Of a DNA stretch of 64,000 bases, positions 10,820-24,900 are shown one piece after another. Both the position numbers and the translations under genes were made by a program. Under the pieces are notes generated by a model that was not told the origin of the DNA, searched no databases, and saw only the letters and a program-made list of their open reading frames with translations. The stretch's first letter is position 1. Each line of letters opens with the position of its first letter. Source of the DNA: Pseudoips prasinana (lineage: Eukaryota; Arthropoda; Insecta; Lepidoptera; Nolidae); NCBI GenBank assembly GCA_951640165.1, contig OX621250.1, forward strand, positions 14,223,501 to 14,287,500. Direction: 5' to 3'.

Positions 10820-11480
10820 TACTGATTACTTTCAATGTAATCGAAACCCAGTATCCTTAGAGTTAGGTAGTTGTTCCTATATTCTTTAGTGTTTAGGTTT
10901 GAGATATAAACCAGTACCTATCTGTGAACTCGAGATTCGGCGTCATATCAATATATTGCGCTACAAATACTCGTAGTTACCTACTTAAGGTTGTGATTCT
11001 ATTGATGGGTAGGTAAGCAAGAGTTCAATGGATAGGAAGGCTGGAAGAAAAGTCATCAATGAGTTTAACTCGTCTTTCAAATCTATGAAAACTAATTGAA
11101 ACTATCTACCTACTTACCTACATTTAATATATGACATCTATTATTCAAATGTATGAAAACCAATTGAAAATATTTACCTATATTTAATTTTAAATTATTA
11201 ATGGCACTTAAATTATTTATTTATTTATAATATGGTACACCGACAATATACAAATGAAAATAGAAATATAGAACATTTCGAGAGTCACAGTCTCATACGT
11301 AGGTATACCAGTTACAAAATTGAACAACATTCTCATTAACATAACATAACATGCAAATAGGAAGTCCAGTTAAAAATAGAGATAAACATGATATTTTGAT
11401 AATTATATACGTAGGTAGAGTACCTACGTATATAATTATCAAAATATCATATCATTATCATAACAAAAATATAAATTATT
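10820..11480. other. Intergenic AT-rich DNA with a perfect palindrome
   Basis: Unique-looking DNA with many taggtacctac-like words. A perfect 30-base inverted repeat with a 3-base centre occupies 11388-11450 (separate entry). Confidence 0.55.
11388..11450. repeat. Perfect 30-bp palindromic hairpin
   Basis: Arms 11388-11417 and 11421-11450 are exact reverse complements, separated only by gag. The arms include gataattatatacgtaggta. No flanking duplication was recognised. Confidence 0.9.
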
Positions 11481-11481
11481 T

Positions 11482-11969
11482 AATAAGTGTCACATCATCA
11501 TCATCATCATATCAGCCGAAAGACGTCCACAGCTGGACAAGGGCCTCCCCCAAAGATCTCCACAATTGCCGGTCTTGTGCTATTCGCATCCAGCAATTTC
11601 CAGCGATCCGCACAAGATCATCGGTCCATCTTGTAGGGGGCCTGCTCACGCTGCGTCTTCCGGTTCGTGGTCGCCACTCGAGAACCTTTCTGCCCCAACG
11701 GCCGTCGAATCTACGAGCTATATGCCCCGCCCACTGCCACTTTAGTTTTGCAATTCTTCGGGCTATGTCGGTGACTTTGGTTCGCCTGCGGATTTCGACA
11801 TTTCTGATTCGATCCCGCAGGGAAACTCCGAGCATAGCCCTCTCCATTGCTCTTTGAGTGACCTTGAGTCTTCTAATAAGGCCCATAGTGAGCGACCACG
11901 TCTCTGTTCCGTATGTCATCACTGGCAACACACACTGGTAGAAGATAATAAAGTCACAATAAGTGTCGC
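11482..11969 (-). mobile_element. RTE LINE 3' end, minus orientation, with target-site duplication
   Basis: The (atc)n run at 11493-11510 is the reverse of the (TGA)n tail. The minus strand then encodes the last 139 codons of an RTE reverse transcriptase (11931 down to 11512): LPVMTYGTETWSLT, then [29 protein letters not shown] and GEALVQLWTSFG, with no stop before the end. Flanks aataagtgtcac (11482-11493) and aataagtgtcgc (11958-11969) fit a 12-base duplication with one change. The 5' part is truncated, as usual for LINE copies. Confidence 0.88.
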
Positions 11970-12460
11970 AATAATAAGTGTCACAATAATAATTAAATTA
12001 TGAAAGTAATGAAATTATGTTTTTTTTAATTAGATTAAAACTGAATATAAGTTAGTGATACATATACCTACGTTAATCATTTAATTTTTTAAACATTATT
12101 CGTTTAAGTCTTATCATAGAGCCGTTGTTAGCTCATTACATGTGCATTATTTACGATTAGAATAAATTATATCATAATGTCTTCTTAGACATTCGCCTCG
12201 CCTCTTCGAGTCCGGGGTTCACTTCCGTGATATTTGTTTGACCGATAAGTGAAACACTAATTCATTTCTCAAGTGCGGTAGTAATCCTAATAAAATATAT
12301 AGTTAGGTTATGAAACCCACACACGTTTCATGATTAGGGTAGGTACAATATTTGCACATACATACCTATATTAACCGATTTAAAAAGAAATTACCTATCA
12401 ATTCGGCTATATTTATTTTTTGTGAGTAGGTATATTATGTGATTTCTACGTTGTTTTGAA
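11970..12460. other. Intergenic with decayed tRNA-SINE piece
   Basis: Bases 12183-12260 (ttcgcctcgcctcttcgagtc...gatatttgtttgaccgat) look like a degraded family-1 tRNA-derived SINE. Otherwise AT-rich DNA without features I can support. Confidence 0.45.
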
Positions 12461-12466
12461 GGGAAT

Positions 12467-12655
12467 TTGCTATTGTTTTTTGGTCTATCGGAAATACCGG
12501 AAATGGGTATATGCAGTTTGTTCAAATCGTATCATAACCGTTATGGGGAACAAAGGTGGTCACGACGCGACGCAGCCGCGGTGCAATCGCTGTTTTACTA
12601 TTTGGCCGGCGAATACAATATGTCGAAATCTGAACAGTGGCACGAGAGTTTCTAA
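12467..12655 (+). other. Coding-like fragment of unknown origin
   Basis: A 62-codon frame with balanced composition in AT-rich surroundings: FKSYHNRYGEQRWSRRDAAA, then VQSLFYYLAGEYNMSKSEQW and a stop. The composition and CpG content differ from the flanks. No splice acceptor of matching phase is evident upstream. It may be a transposon protein remnant or an exon of an unrecognised gene. I do not recognise the family. Confidence 0.3.
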
Positions 12656-12813
12656 TAATCCTGACTGATTCTAGTTAAGTCTTGATATAGTTATCCAGAT
12701 CATCTAAGACGTTCCTAGGTCGCCAGTGAGTCGCTGGCACATTTATAGGTAATAATAATATCGAAATATAGCAGGTATAAGTAGTATATACCTACACGGT
12801 AATACTGGAGCAC

Positions 12814-12857
12814 AATAAAACTAAGTACTCTATACTAACAAAGTACTTAGTTTTATT
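12814..12857. repeat. 16-bp stem hairpin upstream of the chitin deacetylase
   Basis: aataaaactaagtact (12814-12829) and its exact reverse complement (12842-12857) with a 12-base loop. About 130 bases upstream of the first coding ATG, in the 5' UTR or promoter region. Confidence 0.8.
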
Positions 12858-12987
12858 ACCACGACAACAAAAAAGTTGTTTTATTTTCATTTCTTTGGAC
12901 CACGTCAACTGTAAAAGAAAGTAATGTCCGCCATGTATGAGTAGCTTTATGATAACTCAGTCTTTCTGGTGAGACCGGGCCGGCAAC

Positions 12988-15900
12988 ATGGCTTCACGAC
13001 TTTCACGATTACTCATTATTACAACATTATTCTTATTAGGTAAATAAGTGATATGTTAATTTACATTTTTGTTTCCCGCCAACTTTGTTTTCATATTGCG
13101 GGTTAGACGCCATTTTTTAAATTTGGAATTTTATAAAATAAGTTTCACGTAGGTAATGTTTTGCAGGAGTGGAAGGTAAATTAAGAAGCAAAAGAAGCAT
13201 AACGGATGTGAAGTGTCATGAAAATGGACGGTTTTACAGGTATGTTGCATTGCACTCAGTTACACTTCCGTACATAAGTACGCTCAGAACAGAAATAGTA
13301 AGGCTACCTCCTTCCTATTTCTGTTCTTGATTCAACCAAATGTTTTTTTATGCGACTTCCGATGTTTATTAATCGATTTTTATCTCTTTTGTTATTACCT
13401 AATAGAGTGCTTCTATGTCGTTATCATATGTTTAAATTTTAATTAAATTAAATCTTAAGTCTTAGGATTAATTTTATTAGGAATAATAACTAAACTTAAT
13501 GTAACAATGAAGTCCAATGGTCGTAGTCATGTTGGCTGTCTTTAGAAGAATCCCACGATGATCAACAGCCCGAGATTTTAACCCACAATAGAGACATCAC
13601 ACAGGTGATTCCTATCTAACATATGCATACCAATTTTCTTGGAGGTATAAGAAACATTGTGACCTCTGAAATCGACCTAGGAATGGATTTTGCATCAACC
13701 ACTTTTCCGCACAGGTACCTAATTACAATGTAAATAGGTATCCTTTGAAATCAGTAACCAACTTACAATGGATTTCAAGGCTCAGCTTATTGCTTGCTAT
13801 TTACACGAGTCTTGTATACACGGCTACATATCAAGCTATACATTTCCAATATAAGCTGACCTCTCATTATATGGAAATCGTATACAATGCGAGATCATCT
13901 TCGACTGGAAATTTGTCCCCCCCCCCCCCCCTCTAACTTCTAAAATAAGAGAATGATAAAACTAAAAAAAATATATGATGTAAATATATGATATACTATG
14001 TAAATTAACAACGAAAATTGGTTTGAACGAGATCTGGCAAGTAGTTTTTTAATACGTCATAAACCGCACTTTGCATTCATTTAATCAACTGAAATACTTG
14101 CTGCTATGGAAGTCCAACTCGCACTTGGCCGGTTTTTTATTATTTGGAAGATCGCTTTAAAAATTTTAAACCCCGTGTTAAAAATATCATAAATTGTGGA
14201 ATTTGGAATTGTTTACTTTTACCTACTACTAAAATAGTTGTTTTGTACGTTAACAATCAAATATAAGTATACCTACCTATGTAAATATTTCGTAGTAATT
14301 TTAATTTTCTTCCTCTAAGTGTATTAAATAATTAATAATAAAAGTTTGTTTAGAAAATTTACAATTTAACAATTAAGAAGTATGTCAGTTAATATTTAAA
14401 TTCTGGATATAAATTAACGTAGTAACGTAGTTAGTACCTAAGTAATTTTTGATGATATGAATTAATACCTACTTGTCTACATCAGCCGTGCGTGAACTTC
14501 ACATGGATGAAAGTCGAAGTCAAAATAAGCTTCTATATGCTCTTCTCCATGCTTTTGGCGAATTTCAATTGGTGACTACACTACCTACCTTCTATTATAT
14601 AGTACCTACCTCATTTAAACATCAACATCTAAACACAAATAGGTATAGGTACCTTTAAAAGTTAATACGGAATTGTCCAAATCAATCTATCTAGTTCATC
14701 ATAACTGTATCATTTTTAAATTCAAAATTAAAAGAAATCTTTACCAAAAGAAATAGCGCGACTATACCAGCCTATATATAGCCAATTTCTAACTTGCCAG
14801 TGTGATATAATTTGCAAGTCAGAATTTAAAATAATATTACTATTTACTCAACAAGTAAACTGCGATCAGACTTCAATTTATCTTGATATTATTTAGGTAT
14901 ATGTATATTTTATATGTAATACGACGAAATATAATTATTATTCATGTTACATCACTTTATAAATAACATTATGTCACTATCATAATTATAAGTATTATGT
15001 ATGATCACATAGAATACAATCAAAGATTTATAATTTGTGAGTGCCTTTCCCTCTCTCTATTTTTGGTGTCAATTATCTTTTGCTTGGGAAACTATTTTCA
15101 TTCAATGGATGGGTAATTTGTTATTTAACAACTGAATCTTCGCTGGATACATAAAAGCTTTCGAAATGTTTAGTTACATACGGCACCAAAGGAAACGAAT
15201 TGAGAAACGTTTAAAAAATCATCGTTAAGTTTGCTGAGTCTCACCAGACACCGACCATCCGTCAATACCGGTTAATAATGGCTGGACAACGTAATGGTTG
15301 TACACCCATTATTAATCTGTCGGTCTAGCAGTATGCAATCTGTCGGTGTAGCGTGTTCAACCGCAGACAACGAGATCCTAGCTTCAAATCCTGAGTCGGA
15401 CCAGAGGAAGACTTATTGGGATTTTCTTGCAAGGTAAACACCCAGTTGCAGTACGAATTCCGGACAGTTATGGACACTGAACGCAATTTGGTTCCATGAA
15501 TAACCCAATACTTGGGCAGAACTACGCAGACGACGAGAAAAGTAAACATTAAAACATAAGATAAAAACTAATAGCCGTAGGCCAACCAGTTACATCTGTT
15601 ACCTAGTCTAATAACATGCAATCAAAATTGAAATGGCAGAATGAAATTCATACGAATCATTCTATGTAAAAACTGATTCACTAATCTATTTGACATTCGA
15701 CCGACACGTAGCATTAAAAAAAGGAAACCGACCTAATGTAATTAATTCAAGTCTACTTCCTCTGTAATAAAATTATCGTAATGAAAAAAAAAATGTAATG
15801 CCGTGATGCGCCTGCGTGCACTGCAGGATAATTTTCCGCCATTTTCGTTGCGCGGGCGACGACCTCACGCGACTTTCGCCGCAACCTTGACTGAGGCTAC

Positions 15901-18900
15901 CGTACGCTTGAATCAACATTACCATTTCCTACTACGTCTTAAGAAATTCACTTTCGCTGTACGACAATCTGTAGACACGTGCCGAAAGCTTGGAAGCACG
16001 CTGTGCATAAAGAAGTTGGTCAAGTACGACGCGAACATTGTGATTAATAAGCCAACATTTAAATTAACATTTAAATATATTTTATAATAATATATCTAGG
16101 GACAATGTCACACAGATCATCCTAGCCCCAAACTAAGCAAAGCTTGTACTATGGGTACCAGGCGACGATATACATACTTATATAGATAGATAAATACTAA
16201 TATACATAGAAAACATCCATGACTCAGAAACAAATATTCGTGCTCATCACACAAATATTTGCACTTACCGGGAGTCTGACCCAGGACCACCAGCTTCGTA
16301 GGCAGGAGCACTACCAACTAGGCTACGGTGACCGTCATGTTTGTCCAATACAATTGTAATAGGCTCTTCAATTTAAATATTCTGCATTAGTTCTTCAAAC
16401 TTATTAAAATGTTAAAAAGAATTGCAGGCATTTTTCAATCTCTTATTTCCTTTAGGAATCCAGATCGCGCTGATAGTGTGGTATGGACAACTGACGAGTG
16501 CGCCAAATACTACCTGTGTTTAGACGGCGACGTCTTCGAGTTCCATTGCTCTTCGGGCTTGCTGTTCGACGTCAACAGGCAACTATGTGACATGCAACAG
16601 AATGTGCACAACTGCGATCTTACTACAGGTATGTAACTACCGTAAACGACTAATTTTCGAGCCACATTATATTTAGAGTGCATTGATTTATTCAAGAAGG
16701 TAAATCGGTGCTGCCGCATAGCATTGAAGCCTTGCTTCTGGTGATAATACTGCGTTCGATTTCCGATACGTCTACTAATATTGAAAGTAGGTATGTCTGT
16801 TTATTAATATAAGATAATTCGTGTCTTACCTACCTCTTTACGCCCAGCAATAAGGGAACTAGGAGTCTAAATTTAGGACCCAAGACAGATATTAGCCTGA
16901 AGCAACATATACGATAGTAATTATCTCAGAAAATGTTCGGGAGATATTCACAGTAGGAAATACTATCATGGCGATGCTTAATTAGAATTATATTTAATAA
17001 GAAAAGCTCACTTCACCATCAAATGTTATTAATACCTGCTAAGAAGAAGAGAGAGAAATAGTTATAATAGTAAAACAAAAAATCTACATAAATAATGTTA
17101 TAATGGTAACAGTAATCAGGGTTAGTATCCTTAGATAAAAGGTCAGCGCCACATTACCCGGTACTTAACCGACCTGAAACCTAAAATTAAGGTGTTGAAA
17201 TTATCAGCTGTCTTATATCGAATTAAGCCAAAGTACACATTTTGCTAAATTTTGGTGGTTAGTTAATACAAAAGCTTGGTTAGTTCACTAACGCAATTTC
17301 TGAATGCTGTAAAATGTTCAAATCGAATTTTACGAGATGTCTAAAATTAGACCGACTGAGGATGTACCTACTTTGCAGATACTTGCATGGGCTACGATTG
17401 CCACATACTGACTTAGATTTATTCAAAAAAATACAAGCGATTATTGTTGACAAACACGATTTGCCCAGTTACCTACTGACTCTGAAATTTTAATTTTAAA
17501 AAACTGTCTATTCTAGAAACACGCATCCCCAAACCTCTGTTGGACATGGCAGACTGCGCTAATGACACGCACATCGGCTGCTCAGACGGCAAATGTATTC
17601 CTACTGAATACTTCTGCGATGGCTCCATCGACTGCGAAGACTCATCAGACGAAGTAAACTTGCCTAATCATCACTTTAGCAACAATCTGTAATTTAACAC
17701 GTTTTCGCTACATTATGACTTGCACATCTATTATTGAATATTCGTTTTCTAATCTTTATTTCTTCATCCTAATTTAAACTTTCACTATAATAATAAATTG
17801 TTGATATTGTAGCAGTTATAATGTGCTAGTTTTTATGTACATACAGGGTTGGTGCGATGTCAACTATGATCCAAACGCGGCGGAGCCGTGCGACGTAGAT
17901 CAGTGTCTGTTACCAAATTGTTTTTGTTCGAAGAATGGCAACTCAGTACCTGCAAATCTTGTGTATAGTCAGGTAATAGAATTAGTTTCTTGAATTCATT
18001 CCAAGTTGTCACCGTCTGAAAGAGTTTTAATGTTCACCCGTTTTTATCTTGCACATATTATATAGTCATAAAATCTACGATGCAGTTAGCCCAGATACTA
18101 GGAGCATCAGAATATTTCATGGTGTGTTATCCATTATAAAGTGGAAAAGCAAGATTGACTTTAGTGTCTATGATGAGCGAACCTCTCCACACAACCTAGA
18201 CTAATAAAGTATTGCAATTATAAGCATGTTAATAGTGTTAATACCTTACTAAAATAAAAATTGGAACTTATTCCACTCGATAGAACTCTAAGTGAAGTAT
18301 ATTTAATGTGTAGTAGAATGTATCATTATCATTTTGTCCTACTAATATGCTAGTGGGTATGGTTTCCGCATTTAGTCCCGATGGGGATCATTGTACGTGA
18401 GCCCAATGTTTAGGTAATTCAATTTTACAAATGTTCGCAGACTCCTCAAATGATAACACTAACATTTGACGGCTCAATCAACCATGAGAACTGGGACGCA
18501 TACACGAACCAACTGTTCACACCGGACAGAAAAAATCCCAACGGATGTCCGATAAAGGCAACTTTCTTCGTTTCACACCCGTACACGAATTACAGACATG
18601 TGCAAAAGTTGTGGAACGACGGTCATGAGATTGCAGTAAATTCGATCACGTAAGTCATACCGATCTCTTAATGGCTTAGTAGGACTAGGTAGTCACGGTG
18701 TATCGCAATCAAAGCTGGCATCTTAGAATTCACCTTTGTGAATGTTAAAGGTGAATCAAAACTCGAAGCGGTTGGGTAAATTTAACTTGCTATAGTTCTG
18801 TACTTTTAACAATAATGTCCATTTAACATAGTGATTTAGGCGTGGAGATTTAAATTATAAAACTTAGGTATACCTACCTCCGAATAATTAATTCTCTCTA

Positions 18901-21900
18901 GATGTAAATTTAAAATTTTATGTCATCATATCTGAAGCCTAGTTATCGCTACAAATAGCATATACTATACCTACCCTATACAATTGGGGTGCGCACTATT
19001 TTTTTTTGCAAATGATAGACGGACTTAACTGTATAGACGAAATTCAAATTAGAATTAAGTTATATTATTAGCATTTAAAAATCATGTCGTATTAAGAAAG
19101 CCGTAGAAGCTCCATACTACCAGTAATTTAGCGTGATAAAAACATCAAATCCGCTTTATGCCCGCCAATAACTCAAAAACTATAAAAATGTATTTTAAAT
19201 ATGAAATTCATTTTATTTGTGCCCATTTCTTATTAAGTTTGCTATTTTTAATCTATTCAATATGATTACGATCCGCTTATCTAAGTTTTGTTTGGTTGAC
19301 AATAAACATTATAATATTATTAGATATTAATTCTATAAGTAATCTTGTTTGGGTATATAGTTTATTTATTTACTTAATTTCTCCCCACCAGAACAATTAA
19401 TGAGCCAGAGGTTAAGAAAGAAAAAAAAGTTAAACGCACTGCCCAATGAATTGCGTTGTTAATTTCGCGAATGCGTGTTACTGATTTTTTTCTGACCAGG
19501 AAAATCTTTGTAACTTACTACAAAGATTTTACTTGTCACAAACGGCGGTGTTACATCCTCATGCCTTGAAACAGATCAGATCGGTACCTGATCTCTTTAC
19601 GGTCGTGCAATTCTCACAGGTATCATTGTTAACATAACGTAAGGGGATGACCATGTAGGGCAACAATAAACTCGGAAAATTTATTGGATCTAGTTATAAA
19701 ATATTGTTCCTTTTTGCAGTCGCCGTGGTCCAGAAGACTGGTGGTCAAAAAATGCGACAGTAGAGGATTGGTTTGACGAGATGGTCGGACAGGCGAATGT
19801 GATCAACAGATTCGGTAGAGTTCGAATGGAAGATTTCAGGTTACACCATTCATTATTACATACTTCGAATATAGGCTGAGAAGTACCAACTCGAGGTTTG
19901 CCTGCAAAGGGTGATAAAGCGTTCCTTACTAAGTATTAAACTCCAGGATCGCATATTGGACTACACAATTCGCTTATGAAGCGGTTTCATCGTTCTTGGC
20001 ATACAGTCGGACAAGCTACAGTGGGATTTTTTTGGTGATATCTTTGCGATGTACCTACAAGAGGACCACTACTTTTGTATATAGTTTCCCAAAAGCTTTA
20101 CTGAAGATAAGGGTTGGTGTTGTATACCTACATTGCTTTGAGCATAGACAAATGCTCGAAGATACATTGTAATAAAACAAGAACTAGGTGAAACTCTATA
20201 TAGACCTTGATATTAAAGTATGAGGGACATCTTTGCTTATCAGTAGGTAGAACAGCTTAGGCTCATTGGAAATAAATAGAAGATATACCTTATATTCCTA
20301 CTATTCACTTTTACTGCACGTGTGGCGCAGCGGCTAAGACAGTCGCCTCGCCGCTTCGTGTCGCGGGTTCGAGTCCCGCGCTGGACCACTATTTGTGTGG
20401 CCCATAAATAGTTGTTCTGAGTCTGGATGTAATTTGTGTCCGTCTATTATATGTTTGTAAAGTACCCCGCGACACAGGGATTAAATTCCCTAACGCGGGC
20501 GCTGTCTTTAAAAAAAATTACCTACTTACACAAAAACTGTTTGCTTTAATTTTGAAATGTACTGTCATTCTAAAAGTTTACTAATTTTTACCTATAAACG
20601 GTATATGCGTTTAGTGTAGGTAGACTTAAATTATTTATGAACAAGGTGATTTGTATCAAATGTTCCTGTGAAAGTAATTCGCGGTCATTACAGGGGGCTT
20701 CGAGTACCATACCTATCAGTGGGGTGGAACAGACAGTTCCTGATGATGCAAGAGTTTGGCTTCGTCTACGACGCCACGGTGGTAGCTCCGCTTGCTGATC
20801 CTCCATATTGGCCATACAGTTTAGACTACAAGATGCCCCATCAATGCATTGGTGAGAAAACGACAGTTTTAAACATATCCAGTACCTATAAATCTTCAAA
20901 TTGTCATTTAATGTATTTCTAACATGTCAGTTATGATTACGGTTAAAGACATTTCTCTAAAAGAATTTACATTAATCGCTTACAGAGAAACACAAACTTA
21001 CAGACATTGAGATATAATGTTATAATATGTTACCTTATATCTCAATGCTTACAGGATGGATTTATATTACGAACATCTCACACAAGAATTAATATATACC
21101 TACTACTACTAATTTACCTACCAGCCTTGTATACATTATGGAATGCAATAAAGTATTGAGTATTGAGTAAGAGAATATCCATTCAAGACCATTCGGCCAT
21201 GTGAGCAGCAACAGTTTAATATTTGTGGTCATAATTTTGGTATTTGTTTTTTTTTTATTAAGACAGCTGGTAAGCAATACATTATATTAAATTCGTCAAA
21301 TACCAACAGATGGCGCTTTTTAATAGCTTTTTATGGAACTCTATGATTTAGGAATTGTTCAGAAAAGAACCATTTGAGAATCTGAAGCGCCAATTGTTGG
21401 CATATCAGCCTTATGTGTTATTTCTGAAGACTTTTAAGCGTCCTCGGCACAGCTGTCTATTTGTGGGTAATCCGCGTGCAGTATGTATGAATCTTATGTA
21501 ATGGCAGCAGAGCAATAAAATAATATTTAAGGCATTGGAAACTTTACAATAACTACATGTGTATTTGATTGTGACAACGAATTTGTTACCAACACCACAC
21601 CCCTCACCGAGAAATATAATTTCCAATAGTTATTACCTATAGAAGAGGTAGGTACCTACCTATAGCACATTCTACAGTTCTCCATTCAACGTTGACCTTA
21701 TAGGGAGAGATATTTATTTTTCATTCAACAAGACACATGTTTGTCAAATACCATGTCCATATTCTGTGAAAGCATACAGGAAGTACTTAAGTAGGTATTT
21801 ATTAACTTTTTAAAATACGTCTATGACCAATAATAACTTTGAAAATATTATGTAATGTTACACTCCATAATATTGTGAACTCAACAGCCGCTAGCCGTTA

Positions 21901-24900
21901 CAATAAGGGCACATCAAAGTAATTTTTACTAAGACTGCACCTATGTAAACAAACGTGTTATTATAATTGTAAAGAAAAGCTGATTGAAATTAATTGCTAT
22001 AGAATAGGTATAATTTATTGACATCCATCGAAACACCCCGACGCGACGACGGTGTTTCGATGGATGTCAACAACCCCATTTTTTATTATGCAGATTCAAT
22101 TCAGTATTATACATTTATAGTATTATAATCTAATTCCCGTTTTATTTATTTTATGATAAACTAGCTGTGCCCCGTAGTTTTACCTGCGTTAAACTTTATA
22201 ACTTATAGCCTATGTAGTTAACCAGGGTGTCAGCTAACTCTATATCAAATTTTATTTAAATCGCTCCAGCTGTTTAGACGTGAAGAAGTAACAAACATAC
22301 ACACTCACAAACTTTTGCCTTTATAATATTAGTAGGATAACATTTTATGTCCTTCAACAATTGAGTAGGTATATAAGGCTTGCTTTACCTTATATACATT
22401 TGCATACGGCCACTTATGGAAAAGTGCTGCCACATCTGGGTCGGGACGCCACAGTATTAACTTCCTAGTTCCTACCTTCCTTTTGATCTTATTAAACGAG
22501 CGTAGCTCGAATCGTCGTTGGTGACGGTGGTCCAACTATTTGGCTTAATCCTGCGGAGAGACGTGGCGTCTTTATGTATCAATCGTATTTATCACGGGGG
22601 CTGTTCTAAAGAATTGTTCCACGTTCCACGGCATATCCTCCCGCCAGAATTTTCATTTCATGAAAAGATTTTTACCATGCTCTACCATTCTGAGGAATCA
22701 AATAACTGCGAAAGTATTTCCGATCCTTCAAAAAGCGAGCCTATTCCTTTCTTAAAGACCGACTACCTACGCACTTGACGCACCTGGAGTGCAGCAACGG
22801 TGATCACTTACTTTCAGGTTTCACCTACTTCCTCGTTTACTTTGCTATTATATAAAAAAAACCTAGTCTTGAATTATTAACTCTGGGCACCAAAAGTGCG
22901 CACTGGTATCCGGGATCTCAAGACAAATTTTGTGCTCTGTTTCTTACTTCAACAGTTCAGCGTCTTAGAATGTTGTGCGGCGACGAAAACTTATGTCTCT
23001 CTAGAGCGTCCGACCAATAAAATCCTAAAACGACACAAAGAATCTATTATTTCCAGCGTGGGGATTGGTCCAACGCTGTAGAGATATTATTGTATATGAG
23101 CCCTCGTGATAATAGAATTAAAAAGAAATAGTAAATATAGGTGAGAAATACTGATTTTGACGTCTGATAGGAAGATGTATCTTAAACATACAATCTAGTC
23201 GGTAGTAACTAGAGCGTGTGACTTATTAAGTAAGATGTTATTATGATCTAAGATCGTCAATGACGGCGCACCGCGCGGGAGAGATTGTTGCGTGCCTATT
23301 GTAAAATGTACATGATAACTACAAGGAATGCGGAATCGTAATGTTTTTAGAATCACGATTTTAGCAAATTATGTGGTATTAAGTATTCTAGCAATGTTAA
23401 CGAAACAAACTATTAAGAGTATCTTCTGCGAAAAACAATTGCATCAGCGCAGTTAAGCGATGGGACAAAGTTATAATCATATTTATGATCAACCCTTAAG
23501 ACACGATATCGCTTGTCGAATTAATGATATGTGATCATTTTTTTCAATAATTTGTAATATATTAGGTAAATAAACTTTAAGTAGTGAGTAGGTAGAATAA
23601 GTAGGTAGATGTTAAGTATGTAGAATAGAATATATTATTAAGCTATTGCATAGCTTCTATCGCAGGCCTTGAGCGTGGGGACCGAATCCAGAAATTCCGT
23701 AACGAAAAAAACCTAACACCCCCCACTCCGACCGCCATCTATCGATAAATACCAGAACTTTTAATGACTTTTTGAAATATCACGCTTGTCTCTTTAGTTC
23801 AGCAACCCGCCTTTAGGTGGCATTGGTTGTATTGGAAAACTACCATAATCAGCTGTTTGTGAGAAAGTATATAGGTGTATAGGTATTTATCATCTACGTA
23901 CAACAGTGAATATCTGTACTCGTATAATTTGTGTACAAAGTGTTTTAAATATGAATAAACAAAGTGCATTTATTAATGAAGAAAGTCACGAAAAAATAGT
24001 GAAAGAAAATGAGTTAGTACTTTATATACATTCATTTTATTATTATTATCACAAATGCAGTATTATAAAATAAATAAATAATTATAATTGCATAAGTTGA
24101 TAAAAAATACTATGTAATAGCTTTACCGCGGCAGTCTCCGAGTGCCACACGTCTTTTTTTATGAATTGTGTATACCCTCTAATCTTGACAGCTTATTTAT
24201 TTCCTACGCATGCAGAAAGGACTGTTTTCGAACTGTTAGCGTATTCAATGACGTAGTAGCGACTAAACAATTAGTACATAATAACGTTTAAGACTAGATT
24301 TATACACTATACAGGTGTGAGCTATACAGTCAAATTAATGTCACAGGCAGTAATGACACAGTTAATGTCACAGGCCCAAAACCTGCCAGAGTAATGGCAC
24401 TCTTTTGGCAAGAAAAACCGAACAGCAGCCTGAAGTCAGGCATCACACCCATGTGCGTCGGAGAGCTCATGAAGCTATGGGTTCTGTGCGGAATCGGAAT
24501 ATTAAAATACTCATATTTTTGAGTATGCACTTTTGGGTGCAATACATCCCACATTGTCCGTTAATATTAGCAGATCTTCATTCTGGATCACCTTTATCAT
24601 GCAGGTCCATATTGTAATAATGTAAACACAAACTATTTATTCCAGGCAACAACCAATACTGTCCCACCCGAAGTTACGCAGGCCTCTGGGAGATGGTGAT
24701 CAACCCTCTGTCCCACGGCGAGCACACCTGCGCCACACTAGAGTACTGCCCCTCAACCCTCACCGGCGATGGCGTCTACAATATCCTCATAAACAACTTC
24801 AACAGGCACTACCTAAACAACAGAGCGCCGTTCGGCATCCATCTCAATTCCACTTGGTTCAAGAATGATGAGTATCTACATGCTTTTAAGGTAAATGTTT

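Larger units (their letters stand above)
13240..16455. other. Chitin deacetylase intron 2, mixed repeats
   Basis: Holds a MITE copy (13821-13915) ending at a 15-base C run (13917-13931), a tip of the gcacttggccggtttttt repeat (14105-14140), a possible tRNA-derived SINE (15340-15560), a GC-richer open frame (15803-16087) and an inverted SINE (16100-16340). The remainder is AT-rich without recognised content. Confidence 0.6.

Noticed and set aside
10486..10889. Overlapping open frames in the GC-rich segment
   Set aside because: Frames open on both strands in all phases are a consequence of high GC; none shows a domain, and poly(A) plus duplicated flanks point to a retroelement end.
16510..16719. 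Minus-strand frame over the chitin-binding exon
   Set aside because: Antisense to a well-supported exon with conserved cysteines on the plus strand.
20312..20390. tRNA gene
   Set aside because: Same reason: head of a repeated SINE present in several copies with identical flanking body.
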